A stretch of 64,000 nucleotides of DNA from Aradus depressus (lineage: Eukaryota > Arthropoda > Insecta > Hemiptera > Aradidae). Below the pieces are notes generated by a model, which saw only the letters and a program-made list of their open reading frames with translations, did no database searches and had not been told where the DNA came from. Where the stretch lies: NCBI GenBank assembly GCA_963662175.1, contig OY759214.1, positions 79,124,037 to 79,188,036 on the forward strand, read 5' to 3'. Shown one piece after another: positions 1-31,795 of the stretch. Both the position numbers and the translations under genes were made by a program. Positions within the stretch are counted from its first letter, which is position 1. Every line of letters begins with the position of its first letter.

Positions 1-166
1 GGATCTAAGGCAGATGGTGACGGAAACAGACTGCCCGATGTTCTGCCGATTCGTCGGCTCCTGGCGGGAGCAGAAATAAGCATTGTAAGATGGGCTGGGG
101 ACGATCGGCGCAATTGTTCCGCCGATGGTCAATCCCAGTCTCTCAGTAACCCCTTGATCCCCCATC

Positions 167-444
167 CAGTGGCGGATCCAGAAAACCTCTAAGGGGGGGG
201 GCGAGTTTTTTTTTTTTCTAAGTTACTGAAACTTATGATTAAGGTGAATTAAATAAGAATTAGCGGATGAATCTTATAAAAACAACAAAAACGGCAGAAA
301 CGTTGATAAGTTATTTTTATTCGTGGTTATATTTACATTAGTCATAATAACGGTTATAATTACGTTATTTTTTAATTTAATTTAAAAAAACAATATTTTA
401 GGGGGGGCGATCGCCCCATCATCCACCCTTGGATCGGCCACTTT
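167..444. mobile_element. Short non-autonomous DNA element (MITE)
   Basis: Ends are imperfect inverted repeats: CAGTGGCGGATCCAG at the left and, in reverse at the right, AAGTGGCCGATCCAAGGGTG. G-runs and a GGCGATCGCCCC palindrome lie inside. A second left-end-like sequence (CAGTGGCGGATAGAAG plus G-run) occurs at 19637. Confidence 0.6.
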
Positions 445-1004
445 GGGGCCCCTGCTTTTCGCACGTTGACTGGGTGATATTGTTACAATGCAAGACGCAC
501 ACCTTTAAATTTAATTGGAATTTAAAGCTCTCTAAGTAAACGAAAATATTGACAAAAACTTTCTGAGTGTAGTATTTATACTTATTATTGTTATAATTGA
601 CTTAAATGGATAAATATGTATAGTTTTATCTAAAAGAAGGAGTAGGTATAATCGATTATAGTAGAAGTGCTCTATTATCGATCCAAATAACATAATATAA
701 AAGCCGATTCAATTCCAAAATGTATTAAAAGATATATTTGATAATGGAAAGGCAAGGAGAGTAGGTTGTGACGTATGGCGGTGGTGGGGATAAGCAAGTA
801 GAAGGGCCATGAACTTACCTTCTTCAATCTAAGGAGGAGCTTCATGGAATAATGGCGTCAGTGCTGTTAATCTTCTAATCAACGGTGGATCACCGGCAAT
901 CTTCCACCACCAATTAATCAATTACGTTTTCGCTTTCCCTCCAAAATAATTAGATTGTTTAGGCTAAAAATTATTATTTGACTTACAAGACTTCTGAATC
1001 CTGA

Positions 1005-1290
1005 TACTGAATTTTGTGTCGATACATTTACATCGGTAGTTTTTGAGTCGAGTCCCCCTTCTCTTCGGCTGATTTCGCGGAAAATTAGTAAGTGCAGTCC
1101 TTATGGGATTTTGAATTTAAGTATGAAATTTTGTGTCAATAAATTAATTAAAATGGCAGAAATTACTTTTTGAGTTAAGCCACTTCAATCCCCCCTTCCC
1201 TTCGACCGATCTGTCTGAAAACCAATAGATGTCGTCCTAATGGAGTTTTTGATACACATAAAATTTCGTGTCGATATACTCATTCTGTCG
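1005..1290 (-). repeat. R115 dispersed repeat, inverted copy
   Basis: Three spaced words, GAATTTTGTGTCGATACA, GAAATTTTGTGTCAATAAAT and AAATTTCGTGTCGATATA, about 115-130 bp apart, matching the monomer of the plus-strand copies in reverse. Confidence 0.5.
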
Positions 1291-2553
1291 AGAGATACAA
1301 ATAGTTAGCTTTTTTTTTTTTTTTTTTTTTTTTTCATTTTTAGAATCAGATGTTTGGAAAACTTGAAATTCCGGTGAAAAATCAACATAAAATTTCTGAC
1401 TGGTCTCATCAGCCCGCTTATCTCACTAAGTGAGCAGGATAAAGTGCTAAGTCCATGCTTGATCTTACTGGAGAGTTATTGATTGGAGGAGGAAGATAAG
1501 TGGAGTGGAGTGAATATTAAGTGGAACCCAACCCTATGTTTACATCATGTGGAGGCTAATGATAGTCTAGACTAGGCAGCTTCTCCCACCTCCTGATAAC
1601 TATGAAAATATTATGACAATCATCGACTACCCACCCCTATAAATAGTATCTCCCTTCATTTCATTAATATTTCCTATCAAGGGATTCTAGTTAAATATTT
1701 TCCTCTTTTGAAAAAAATATTATCTACATAAATGAAACGATATAAATTTGGTTATCTATACATTGAGTATTTTTGAAAACTATTTTATTTCAGGTGAAAC
1801 GAAGTTCAAACGAGTAGATGTTATCTTTCGTGTCTGCTTGTTTGTTCCCTCACCACAGGAGAATGTCAACATATTTTAACCTAAATTGTTATCTTGAATC
1901 TAACTATTCAGGAATCGATTTTTAGAATACATATGAATTCAAAATTTTGAATAGAGGGGCGAGTTTACTTGAATATAGAAACAGTTATTTCATGTTTTCT
2001 CAATTAATTTCATTTTCACTTAATTCTAAGTGGACAAGTTATCATGAATGAATATGAAAGGAGTAACAGTTGGTCGATACAATAACACATCAATGGCCTT
2101 ATGGTCTCCCAAAATTTATAAATACATCAGTTGCCCTATCAACCACTCGGGAATTTTCAAAACTATAAACATGAATTTATGAGTTTAAAGTAGCTAGGCA
2201 TAACATAATTACAAATATTGCTGATAAATATTTTTATGAGAAAGTATAGAATGAATAATTATTTCCATGTGACATTCATGTATCCAATATGTCCTTTTCA
2301 TCTTCATTCATAATAAATTAAATTGATGTCCTAATACGCATCAATCATGTGACCATTAAAAAATGTTTTTATCTCATAGGAGAATTTTACTTAATTATCA
2401 GGGTTGTAAACATTTTTTTTTTTTGCTATGCTTCTTATGGAACGCCTGGGAGTTGGGGGTCAACGAGGAAAAACCGTATTTTTTTTTAGAATTAGATAAT
2501 TACATGATAATAATATTATAGGTTGCTAACAAGTACCTATTACATATTATAAA

Positions 2554-2750
2554 CTAAATAAGTCACAGAGATGTATCAGTCCAACATAGTTTATTTTTTA
2601 CTACAACTAGTTTCGTCAAACTGACATCTTCAGGTGGTGAATCTGAACATATATAAACCAAATTAGACTAGAATTTACGAGCATTCATATCTCATGTCAA
2701 TCATTAAAAATAAACAATTTTGGACTGATACATCTGTATTACTTATTTAA
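2554..2750. mobile_element. Foldback element with ~45-bp arms and hammerhead-like core
   Basis: Arms read AGATGTATCAGTCCAA at 2569 and TTGGACTGATACATCT at 2719, extending to about 45 bp each. The left part contains, on the minus strand, CTGAAGA, a GTCA-GTT-TGAC hairpin and GAAAC at 2610-2633. Confidence 0.65.
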
Positions 2751-4724
2751 CAAGTAAGTCCACTACATCTGCCTACCACTAAGAAATATATTATAAACTA
2801 TTTATTCAGCATATATTTGAGGCCATTTTTTGTACACGTATTGAGGTTACATGTTACTGGGATATTACTTAGGTGATTTTCAAAATAGATTTTTATATTT
2901 ATTTTATTTTACTGCTTTATTGCATGTTTTGAATATAGTAAGACAAGCCGGACTACTTTACAGTTACATATGTACCTCAGCAGTGCAGCATTCGACACTT
3001 CTCAACTCAACCCACTAGTAAGTGTTATGATTAGTAAACCATGTATATATGTCCGTGTAAATATGTAAATAAACAAAAAAACTAACAATATTAAGGATAT
3101 CCTTCCTCTAACATAGACTTTTTTATTAAAGCATTCTTTGTTCTAGTAGTAGTAGTTTTGGTTTTATGGGGCGCTCAACTACGAGGGTTATCAGCGCCGA
3201 TTGTTATTTTGTAGCCCTTTACATTTATCTTTAAAAAAATTATTACAGATGAACCCAAATCACCACAGTATACACTAACTTCTAATTTATAATTGTTTTT
3301 TATTATTACTATTTTTATATTTATTATAATTTTTTTTAAAATTTATTTATTCACAATTTTTTTTCCTATTCTTTGTTCTATACATTGCTGAAGCTAGAAT
3401 TAATTTAGATAAATAACATTTTAGAGCAGCGAAAGAGATGAGAGGGAGCGAGAAGGCCGTGAGGCGGAGGGGAGACGCGCTCTCAGGATAAAAATGTAAT
3501 ATTTCGTGTTGGTCTATTCATTCCATCGGGAGATATCGTGTTTACATATAAACACGCATACAGATTTGACATTTTATTTTTTGAATTCAGGGAAAGAGGT
3601 TTCCGATGTAAACTCAAGACAGAATTTTTGACCAAAACATGACTTTCTCCTAAACTATGCATAACAGCGAAAGTAATAATACGATCAATAAAAACAATTA
3701 TAATTTAAAAAATCGATACTACAAACGAATTAGCATAAGGGATGAAGTTGAAGTTATTGATTGAATAATTACACATTTAGGAGGATGTTCGAATTTTCTA
3801 TTAGCACACCCCTGTAGACAATGAATAAAACATTTTTCGATCAAGGCAGGACATAGCAACAAAAAAAAAATCGAGCAAAGAACATGCAAAGAGGGGGAAT
3901 TATTAATGTTAATAATAAAATAGTTTATCTCTACTGGCAGTTCACAGGGAATGAGAGAAGACTCCATTCCCATCCAGAGAAGAACCGCTATTGGTCTATC
4001 CCAGTTGATACAGGTTCATCTCTGAGATCACTGAAGTATAACCTCCATCCCTGTGATTCTTACATCTAACATATGTTACCTTAATTATAAACAAAATAAT
4101 TTTTTTTTTTTTTTTTTAAATCATAGAACAGAGGTATTACCCTACCCCATAGTTCCACTCTAGGTAGAGAGGGGATGCCCTTTAAAAGTGATTAGTAGGT
4201 CCTTTGTCATCTACCACGAGGACGAACGGTCAGCTAGTAAACGGATGTATATGTATATATTTATTTAGCTCATGCTACCGACAGATACAAAACCGATTAA
4301 CAGGTACCTCAAATTACGTTATATGCATACATAAAAGAATTATTACAAAATAAAATTACAACTCAACAAAAAAATAATAAAATATCATTGCGGATAATAA
4401 TAATATATAGATAACATATAAATAAAATAAAGAATTTAAAACGAAAATTAAAATAAATAGTTACATGCTTTCAGACATTAATATTAAGAAACTGTGTAAC
4501 TAATAATTTCAATAAAAAGAAAGAATTTGATTGACTGTTACATTGTCTAATTCCACAAAAGTAAATACATAAAGTGTACCGGTTTCGAATTACGTCATCT
4601 CACCGAACTCACTTCTAATTCTCACCCCTGCTAACGCCACTAAGTTAATATAATTTATTAAGCAAGCATTTCTATTTTTAATTTCTTCTTGTACTTTATA
4701 GGCTTTTGTCATATAGTCCTTACT

Positions 4725-5321
4725 GAGGGCGCCGGTAGTTCAGTGGTATGAGTGCTTGTCTTCTGAGCTCAAGAATGTGGGTTCGAAACCCGACCGAGGC
4801 CCTTAGTTTAATTTATCTGGGAGGTAAAATAAACTTAAGCACGCCGTCCTTCGGATGGGACGTTAAGCGATGGCCCCGAGCTTGTACGATGACAGGTACC
4901 CGTTAAAGAACCCTGCCCTAGATAAATAAAAATTTCTCAAATTTTTCTTTATTATATACCTACATTAGGTAGCTCAGTGGCATGCGTGCTGCGTGCTTGT
5001 TTTCTGAGCTCAAGAATGTGGGTTCGAAATCCGACCGCGGCCCTTAGTTTATTTTATCTGGGAGGTAAAATAAACTTAAGCACGCCGTCCTACGGATGGG
5101 ACGTTAAGCGATGGTCCCGAGCCTGTACGATGACAGGTACTCGTTAAAGACCCCTGCCCTAGATAAATAAAAATTTAGGGTAAGCAAACTTTAGGACTCT
5201 CTTAGTAGAGTCGGGCTCATGTCCACCAGAGTGACGAAAGAGAGCTCTAGTAGTAGGCGACATGACCTCGTAGTTAAAGCCCGGGCATGAGTAATAAAAC
5301 CTAACCTTACCTAACCTAACC
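4725..5321 (+). mobile_element. tRNA-derived SINE dimer with 13-bp target duplication
   Basis: Two head-to-tail SINE units. The first has the A box (TAGTTCAGTGG) and B box (GGTTCGAAACCC) and stops at an ATAAATAAAAATTT tract. About 35 bp later a second unit starts (TAGGTAGCTCAGTGG) and runs to a CCTAACCTAACCTA tail. TATAGTCCTTACT flanks the whole dimer at 4712-4724 and 5322-5334, so it moved as one unit or the second copy arose within it. Confidence 0.85.
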
Positions 5322-5494
5322 TATAGTCCTTACTTCTTATATATAAAATGTATTCTACTACAAACTTTTTTTTTTTATAAATTTATTGTTATATTTCCTT
5401 TATTTTTGTATTATCTTCATTTTATTATATTATTGACAACTCAAATATTTGTAAATGTTATGTTAAGGTAAGACTTAGGACTAAGGATACATAC

Positions 5495-23677
<18,183 letters not shown>

Positions 23678-24297
23678 GCCAGAGGGTGCAATGTCATCCA
23701 CATATTTTAATGAAACTTCGGTGCAATTCACTTGACAGAAACATACCTGGTAGCGTGGTTAAGGACTCATATTTGTTAAAATTCGAAAAATTGGTCGGTT
23801 ATATTTTTATGAATTTTGTAAGAAAAAAAAAAAAAAAAGAAGAAGAAGGCAATTTTGACATTGAAATGAGGGGGTTGTCAAGTATTTTTTTATTTATTTT
23901 ATTCGGTGGCAATTTTTTTATTTTTTGGCGCTTCAATTACATTTTTTTTCCGGATAGACCATTTTTTATAATAAAATAAATATATGTAAATATATACGTA
24001 CATAAACAGGTAAAGCAGTTTTAAACTGCAATATGACATCATGATTAAAACTTTCCTATTTACAAAATAAGCCAAGAAGAATTAAAATGAGACTTTGAAA
24101 ATTAAATTAAAATAAAATGTCAAATTTACATTGAAACACAGTATTTTCTGCAGGTTTTTAGAAAGTTTGTCTCTAAAATTTTTCTCTTAATGTTTGGATT
24201 ACCTAATTGTTTCACATGTAAATTTATTTCTTTTTCTTTTTTGTTTATGTAAAATATAAAAATAATATATTATATTTTTTTCTTTTTTTTTTCTCAC

Positions 24298-24545
24298 AGG
24301 ATAGATGGACCCAATGAAAAGTCAGTGACAGATTGGCAGTTTCGCGCGATATATGTTCGACGAGTATTATTTTTGACGCGATGCAATGGACAGTGTCCCT
24401 AGTTCCGCTCTGATTCTCCGCCCTGCCCTTACTAAATCAATTCGGTCGCCGCCTTCTGGAGGGAGCATGCGTGCCACAATTGCTTCTGGGCTCTCCCCCC
24501 CCATCTGTCTACTCCAGACAGAGATATTTTACGGTGGTCAGTAGA
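24298..24545. other. GC-richer unique segment, no gene recognised
   Basis: Flanked by TTTTCTTTTT and a T-run. It contains several CpGs and GGTCGCCGCC-like sequence but no supported exon. It lies 0.6 kb upstream (minus sense) of the MGNC start exon at 23,677, so it could be that gene's promoter or 5' UTR. That link is inference. Confidence 0.3.
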
Positions 24546-24654
24546 TTGATGGTTTAGAAAATGGGCTAACGTTGATCTTTTTTTTTTTTTTTTGTTCACT
24601 GGTCATTACAAAAAGGAAATATGATTTATCTGTTAGTATTTCTCCAGCCAGCTA

Positions 24655-25500
24655 TACGATATATAGGGGAAGTTATGTACTCGGTATGAAATTCGAAGTT
24701 GTTTTCACCGAAATTTCATGTTTTCCGACACCTTGTTTCAGAAAATGAAAAAAAAAATGCTGTGTGTTTGTGAATACGCTAACTCCCGATAGAATGAATG
24801 TATCGACATAAAATTTTATATGTGAATCCAGAGAGTTGGGCAAAGAGTAATTTAATTACACATCAGTTAGTAAGAATTAACAATTATATGATCAATAATT
24901 AAATTGATAGTCACAAAAGAAATTCTAATAAAATTACAGTTGAATTATAAACTGTAAAAATGGCTTGTATTTTGTGGCCACCAATATGTACGGGGTGCCT
25001 GTAGCCAGAATAAAGGAAAGTGTAAAATTCAACAAGTAAGTAATTTGATTTTAAGTAAAGCTGAAACATATTGATTTTCAGCCAAATCGAACTTAACTCA
25101 CAAACTTTAATAACTGTTGATGTACTGAATGTATCGACACGAAATTGTATATAGAACCCTCTAAGGATGATACCTATTGATTTTCTATTGAATTGGAAGA
25201 GAGGCTAAACTCAAAAATCCTTATATCTACCCATGTAATGAACGCATCGACATGAAAACTTATATTTGATTTTAAAAAACCCCAAAAATGGCATCTATTA
25301 ATTTTCCGCGAAAATGAGAGGCTCGACTTGAATACCCTAATAACAGCCGATGTAATGAATATATCGACACATAATTTAATATTAGGATTTAGAAGCTACT
25401 ATGTAAGTCAAATATTGGTTGATTAGCTGGAAGAGCGAAAACTTAATTGATTAATTTTTGAGAGAGAAAAACATAGCCGGTGATGTACCAAAGACTTTTA
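24655..25500 (+). repeat. R115 dispersed repeat, longest copy
   Basis: Starts AGCTATACGATATATAGGGG. It then holds several 113-117-bp monomers, each with a word like TGAATGTATCGACACGAAAT and a GATTTTC block, and ends near GCCGGTGATG. Long copies elsewhere share the same order. No open frame is conserved between copies. Confidence 0.65.
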
Positions 25501-25989
25501 TGATTATTTTTCATTTTCTTTCTCTTTTCTATTCATCGCACATCGAGACCTCATGAAGGGACGGAAGAACGAAATATCTTCGTGAAAAAGACACTTATGG
25601 AAGAATTATAAACATGTTTATCTTCATTTTAATTTTATCAAAAATGGTAAATACTGTATTTATTAGTATTATAATTTTTAATTGTAGTTTCTTTAGGTAT
25701 TTAATTATTCATTTAATTTTGGTTTTAATTTTTTTATTGGCCTTATGTACGATGCATATTAACCATGTCTCTGTATTGATTTATCTGGTTATTTACAACC
25801 ATGGCCCCGGGAGGAAGTTCTATCTATGAAATGAAACTCACTCCCGGACTATCAATAAAAAATTGATAAGGTACCTTAATGTATACATTCTTTTGACGTA
25901 TCCTATTAACATGCTATGGCTAAACGGAAATAAATATTATTATATTCATTAAAACATGTAAAGCTCATATGAATAATAAAAAAAAAAGT

Positions 25990-26720
25990 CTTTTGAAAGT
26001 GGAGGAGACATTACTTTGGAGGACCCGGCTTTTCGTCCCATCGGAGTGGGGGAAACGGAGAACAGCCACTACCCTTTACTTTAAAATCCACTCCACCTAG
26101 CAATTATAGGGTTGTTTTCATGGCGGGCCACTAATAGGAAGTTGTAGCCCACTTCTAGAGTAGTCTCTTTTATTATTCATCTGTAATGTAGGCTAGACCT
26201 TGTGAAACTCCTTCAGTGGGTAAGACAGGCCAGCCCATTGTACGGACACTTAAGTCAACAACCCGCGGCAACTATGCTCCTCTTGTGTGGACCATGAATC
26301 ATCTGAAAAATTATATTTTCAAACAAAACATTGAATTGGGGGTTATATTCGGCCGAGTCAAGAGACTGAATATAAACAGATGCGATATATGAGTTTCTTG
26401 TAATTTATGCATATCTTTGGGTATGGATGACTTTAAAGAGAATACTGGTAGGAGTGTTACAGAGAAACTCGAGGACACAAGGGACAATACCTATCTGCCG
26501 TTGGGAGGACAGGTATACTTACTTCTCCAGATGAAACTATCCCGTCTCTTTTATGGTGGCCTTAGTCCAGCCGAGGACGGGGCAAGCCAACAATAGCAGC
26601 TGTATGAAGAGAGCTACCTCGAACCTCTGTCAGGGGTGTCGACAGAAAAAAGATCTACTCCACTCTCCTTGGGTGCATGAAGTACCACAACGGAGGGTAC
26701 AAATGTCTGAGTGACAACAG
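25990..26720 (+). other. GC-richer degraded sequence, possible transposon relic
   Basis: Broken frames with pieces such as SVGKTGQPIVRTLK and LLLQMKLSRLFYGG interrupted by stops. It resembles decayed coding DNA but matches no family I can name. 25,500-25,990 and 26,720-27,300 show nothing but AT-rich DNA. Confidence 0.3.
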
Positions 26721-27299
26721 TGAATTGGCAAGTGTTGAAGAATAATAGTAAAAAATATTAGAGAACTATTATATTTCATAAAATAAAATAATATAACATT
26801 ATATGATTGATTTTTGTTTAGTTATATTTATTTTAATTTGTCTTGCTTTTCTTCATCACCATGATTCCATAAGAAATTGAACCTTGATATTAGCGGCTGT
26901 AATGTCGCTCCTATTCTCTTTTAACTATAGTTAATTACATTCAATTATGTAATGTGTGTATATGTAATTGTATATATAATAGTAATTATATAATATATTC
27001 TTTTAATTACAGTTAGTTACTTTTAATTATATACTGTGTGTATATATAATTATATACTAGGTACGTATACCCTTTTAATTATATAAAAAGTAGATAAGGA
27101 GGTGCATTGATAAAAAGGAGTAAAAAAAATATACTTCAGATTTATTTAATAATAAACATTAACAAACATTACAATGCCGCTTACAGACTAGTAGTAAAAT
27201 ATTAATAATTTCATAATAATGTAAAACAATTGTAAATAATAATTATAATAAAATCAGAATATAAAATTAATAATTTTCTTGTACTCTTGACGGCGACAA

Positions 27300-28700
27300 A
27301 CTTCAAATGTACTAAGCAAACGCTTGTTAATAAGACAGAAATTCGAAGTTGATTTTTCACAGGAATTTCATCTTTTCCGCCCCTATATTAGTCTCTATAT
27401 AAAAATAAAATGTTATCTGTATATGGTCCATTTCATGATATACAAAGGCGTTAGAGTTCGATTTCTGTCTGTATGTAGGTTTCTGTGAGCTTCACGGGAA
27501 AACGGCTGAACACATTCACGAAATTTGCAGGGACTTTCAAGGATCGTCCAACTTAGACTATAGGCTACGGTGAAAACTTAACATCAAATTTCTGTCCAAT
27601 TATATAAGTTCCGCTATACTTTGTATAGCTTAGGAAGTAAAATAGTAAAATGTATACACAGTGCTTCAATCTATAAACCTCTCATCTACACTAATTTTAA
27701 ATAGACGCATTCATGAAGAGATGTACACAACTACTAAGGTAACTAACTACTACCCTTAGTAAATCAAATACTTCATGCTACTGCACTACACCAACTACTA
27801 AACTAACGTACTGCAATAATGTATCAAATATTGAAGTCGAAAAGTAATGGCACTATGAACATGAGAAACAACATTATTGACAGTCTGAATTATCAAACAA
27901 TTATTAAAAAAAAAAAAAATACAAGAAAAGCAGTAGCTATGAAATATAATTTACAAATTACCGAAATGAATTTCTGTCTTCGTATTATTTCTATTATCGA
28001 CCCCTGGTTGCTAAAAAACATATTGTCTATCGTCGGTAGCGTAAAAAATGTATCATCTTTAGGCCACTGTGATATTAGGGGAATAAATTAAATAACTTCT
28101 ATTTCACAAGAATTTTGGTAATCCAATGGTATGCGCGAACCTTCCAGTTGCACGGCATTGGAGAGTTTCTTATGATTTTATTTCCGATATTTAAATGTCT
28201 GCATCACTTCAATTGCCTTTTGCCTCTCTAAGAGGCTAATCTTATGGTATCGATCACTAAACAGTTTCTAACAATGCGTTCTTTAAAAAAAATATCTACG
28301 TGTTAAATCAAATAAAAAGGTTTAACTTATTTAGCTTTAGCTAAACATTTATAATAAAATAAACAATTTCCTTGTTCACTCCAAATGATTTGGGATAATT
28401 TAAAATCAGTCAGCCCCGACGGAGTCTATATCGGACATTTGAGAAATCTTAGTGTATAGAAAAAAATGTTCTACCAATTCAAACAGATGTGTTGGCTTGC
28501 CCATAATGAAACATCGACTAAATACATAATAAAAAATGTTAGCTCCTCTTAGAAAACATGAGATAGGGAAATTATATAAAAGTTTTATGTATGTTCAACA
28601 ACTTAATATGCTATTTGAACGATAAATGTACTTTTCCGAGGGACGTTTCATGACCAGAGTACTGAATATGGTATAACATATGATTACATGACTACAAACA
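27300..28700. other. Intergenic, repeats and AT-rich DNA
   Basis: Contains an R115 piece (27,305-27,420) and, at 27,560-27,640, the inverted start motif (CTATACTTTGTATAGC). A GGGAAAACGGCTGAACACAT word at 27,500 recurs in similar form at 53,055. From 27,640 to the PHKA stop codon nothing is recognised; the PHKA 3' UTR must lie here. Confidence 0.4.
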
Positions 28701-28715
28701 TGAACAAACTAAAAC

Positions 28716-31700
28716 TCATGAAACGTTACAATCGATCTGTCCATCCTGTGGGAAGCACTCGAGGAGCGAGACAACAGCTCTCATGATGTAGGTCATGGTA
28801 CCGTAGCTGCCGCTGGGAGCACTGTCATAGAAGTGCTGACAGATGTAGCCAGCCCCGCCACAGATCAGCCCGCCCCCAGACAGGCCTCCCTCCTTGGCGC
28901 AGCACAGCGTCGCGTCACCATTGATCTTCATCTGCAATTATAAATAACATTTATTTGCCTAATTATATATACTCATAACTAAAAAGTTATTCGTTAAAAC
29001 ATGAAGTATCGGGAAAGACTTAAATCCTACTTGGTGAAAACTCATGCTGTTGGAACGGAGTTGTGAAGGTGGGAGACATAGACAGCAAAGTTATATCATA
29101 AACCTCATTTTGTTTAAATTTTTAAAGTAAATTGATAATAGTTTTATTCATCTATGGTAGAAATACTGAAAAACCCCATGCATGAAGAACGTGACAACTG
29201 CTTGTTGCGGATTGCACTCATCTTAAAATCTCCCTGAATCCTGGCCTGGAGGTTACAACTGAGGAGTCTGTCGGAGACGCCTCCTGGGCTGTTCCCCCTC
29301 CATTCCACACCTTCACCACGCCCATTATACATCTGATGCAGCTCAGTAACTCATGGTTGGACCTATAGCTCTACAGTCCCAAAACAGCATCTTATGTGGG
29401 TCCCATGATTTTTCTTAAAACCTTGCTTTCGAACTGTTGAAGCTTATTTCTAGGCTCTGTGTCAGGTAACAGGCTTCGCAGTCATACTGCAGCATCGGTT
29501 TTACAAATTAGCGCCTTCAAAGGGATAGGAGAGTCCTGGATTTCAGAAGAGTGAGGACGAAGAAATAGACCCTACTGGGCAAATTTGACGGGCTGATCCA
29601 CCTTCGTCAACATATCAGTAACATCCGTATTTATTAAGTACCAGAGATAATTAATTTAAAAGAACTTTAACTGGAAAACTGGTATTCAACTCGGCCTTTG
29701 TCACTCGATTCGGCCAATAGACAATAGGTAAGGATTTTCAACTACAAATTCATCAAGTATAATTTTTTCTAAGACAAATGTATGACGAGCGGTCAAATCT
29801 TATTCAAAAATTTGTAGCACATTTTTACAACTTCAGTAAAATAGATAAACTAGAAAACAAAACAATAGAAACGCACTAACATCAGTCCTTCCGGTCCTGC
29901 CGAAAAAATAATATAAAAGCGGACCATAGTAGCTCCATATTCATAAACTTGAATATTTAAAAGCTTGTGGCTAATATACTATGTCTCGATCTGTTTTTGT
30001 TGTATTTTTTGAACTGGCTGTTATGGTTCCCTAAGCAACTAGAGAATAGGAACATACCTGGTCCTGTATGAAGATCTGATTGGCCTTATGTACCAAGTTC
30101 TCGACAGCGATGATCCCTCCAAGGGAGGGGGCTATCTTGTGTTCAGCAATCAGAGTGAGCACCATGAGTGCCTCCACCACCAACTGTCTGTACTCCGGCT
30201 GAGGGATCGTGTTCAGAACTGTCTCCACGGCCAGGGCGAACTTCAGCTCTCCAGAGGTCATCTAGAGTTTCCAAAATAAATTCCAGATATTACAGGTTAT
30301 AAAAAATATGTATAAATATCAATCTTTGTCATTGGAAAAGCTCAAAACACAGGTTAGTAAGTAGCTTTGACCGGCATGTTGAATCTTTCCAAATTCTCTT
30401 AGAAGCTCATCGTTTGTTACCCAATTCGATTACTTGAAAATTGTTTTATACTTAAGCCCTCACAAGATGTCACAATAGGTCCCCTTTCAAAAGTATCAAT
30501 TGATTTTTTTTTAATAAAGGGAAACCATAGTTGTGGTGCCTTTATTAGTGTGCACTTTCAATAACAAAAATCTTAATTCATGAAAAATGCTATTTAAAAA
30601 TAGGAGAAAACCATTAATTAAATGAACCCTTCTTCTCATAGCAAGGAAAATCAAAGAGGAAGAATGTGCTGACCTCTCGAGTGAGATTTTTATGCAAAAG
30701 ACGTCCTTCAATGGCCAAACCTTCACACTGAAACAAAAATGAAAACATGCCAATTAATCATAACTAATAGAAGATATGCCCAGTTATAGTAGAGGCAGGC
30801 CACTAGTTAAATGTGCTAAGCGAAGGAGGTAATTTTAATTGTTTATCATTTAATAGCAGCGGTGTATGCAGAAGTAAATACATTTTATATTTGCTATTTA
30901 ATTGTGAATTAATTATAATTAACGATAATGCCGTTCATGCATACTGGGAATTAGTTACTTCTTCATTAAATTTTTATAATTTCGTTTAAACCATTTCTAA
31001 CTATTTTAATAACTTCCTTTAAGCCATTTAAAATTATATTTATAAGTTCCTTCAAACTATTTCAAACTGTCTAATATATTTTTTATTAATTAAATATAGT
31101 GACAATGGCTGTCAAACTATCTAATACACTACAAGAAGGTTACTGGACCAGATTGGTGGGAGCCGTCTAAAGTTGGTGGAAGGGGGGCCAAACTTGTGGC
31201 ACGCAATTTTAATTTTTATTATTTTAATATTTTAATTTTTTGTTAAACGATGTCCGAGTTATATAGCTTTCAAACATCACATTACATTCAGTGGATCCTA
31301 GACCAGAATAATACAAAAAAAAAAAACACATTTATTTCTTCAGTTAATTTACTTCTCAAAGGCATTAAAATTTACATATTTGTGAAAAGCTGATTTCTGA
31401 TCTTTTTGTATTTCGTTAGAAGGAAGAATGAAAGCAAAAGAGAAACCCCGAAGGTTATTCCAATAATAACGTAAATGTACCTTTTCCAGTACAGCCCAGA
31501 CTCTGGAGTAAAGATCCCGCGGGACTCTGTTGAGGGCCCCGTCCAATCTTCGCCGTCGAAGCCACTGCCCCTGTCTGTCAGGCTCCACAACATCCTCCAC
31601 ACCACTCAGGAATCCTATCTGGGATTTCTGTAAAAGCAAAAACATATATATATATATATAAACACTTTCGGAGACATAATATGATTTGTATATGTGACGA

Positions 31701-31749
31701 GCCTGTGAATCAGGAAACCTGTACTGGTCCACTAAAAGACCCGACGGTA

Positions 31750-31795
<46 letters not shown>

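Larger units (their letters stand above)
17..5494. other. Left edge: repeats and unassigned AT-rich DNA
   Basis: Apart from the MITE, R115, foldback and SINE entries, this stretch has T-runs at 1312-1334 and 4100-4116 and a GC-rich patch at 3424-3485. The patch at 770-930 contains, on the minus strand, ATGAAG...AAGAAG before a perfect GTAAGT donor, which could be a first exon of a gene to the left but has no other support. Confidence 0.35.

Noticed and set aside
774..930. Possible minus-strand first exon with ATGAAG and a GTAAGT donor
   Set aside because: Only nine codons, upstream stop in frame, no continuation in the window and not in phase with the 5,495 exon. Kept only as a note.
4727..4800. 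tRNA gene from A and B boxes
   Set aside because: Same tRNA-like head recurs on many SINE copies with a common 250-bp body; no clean cloverleaf with a 7-bp acceptor stem.
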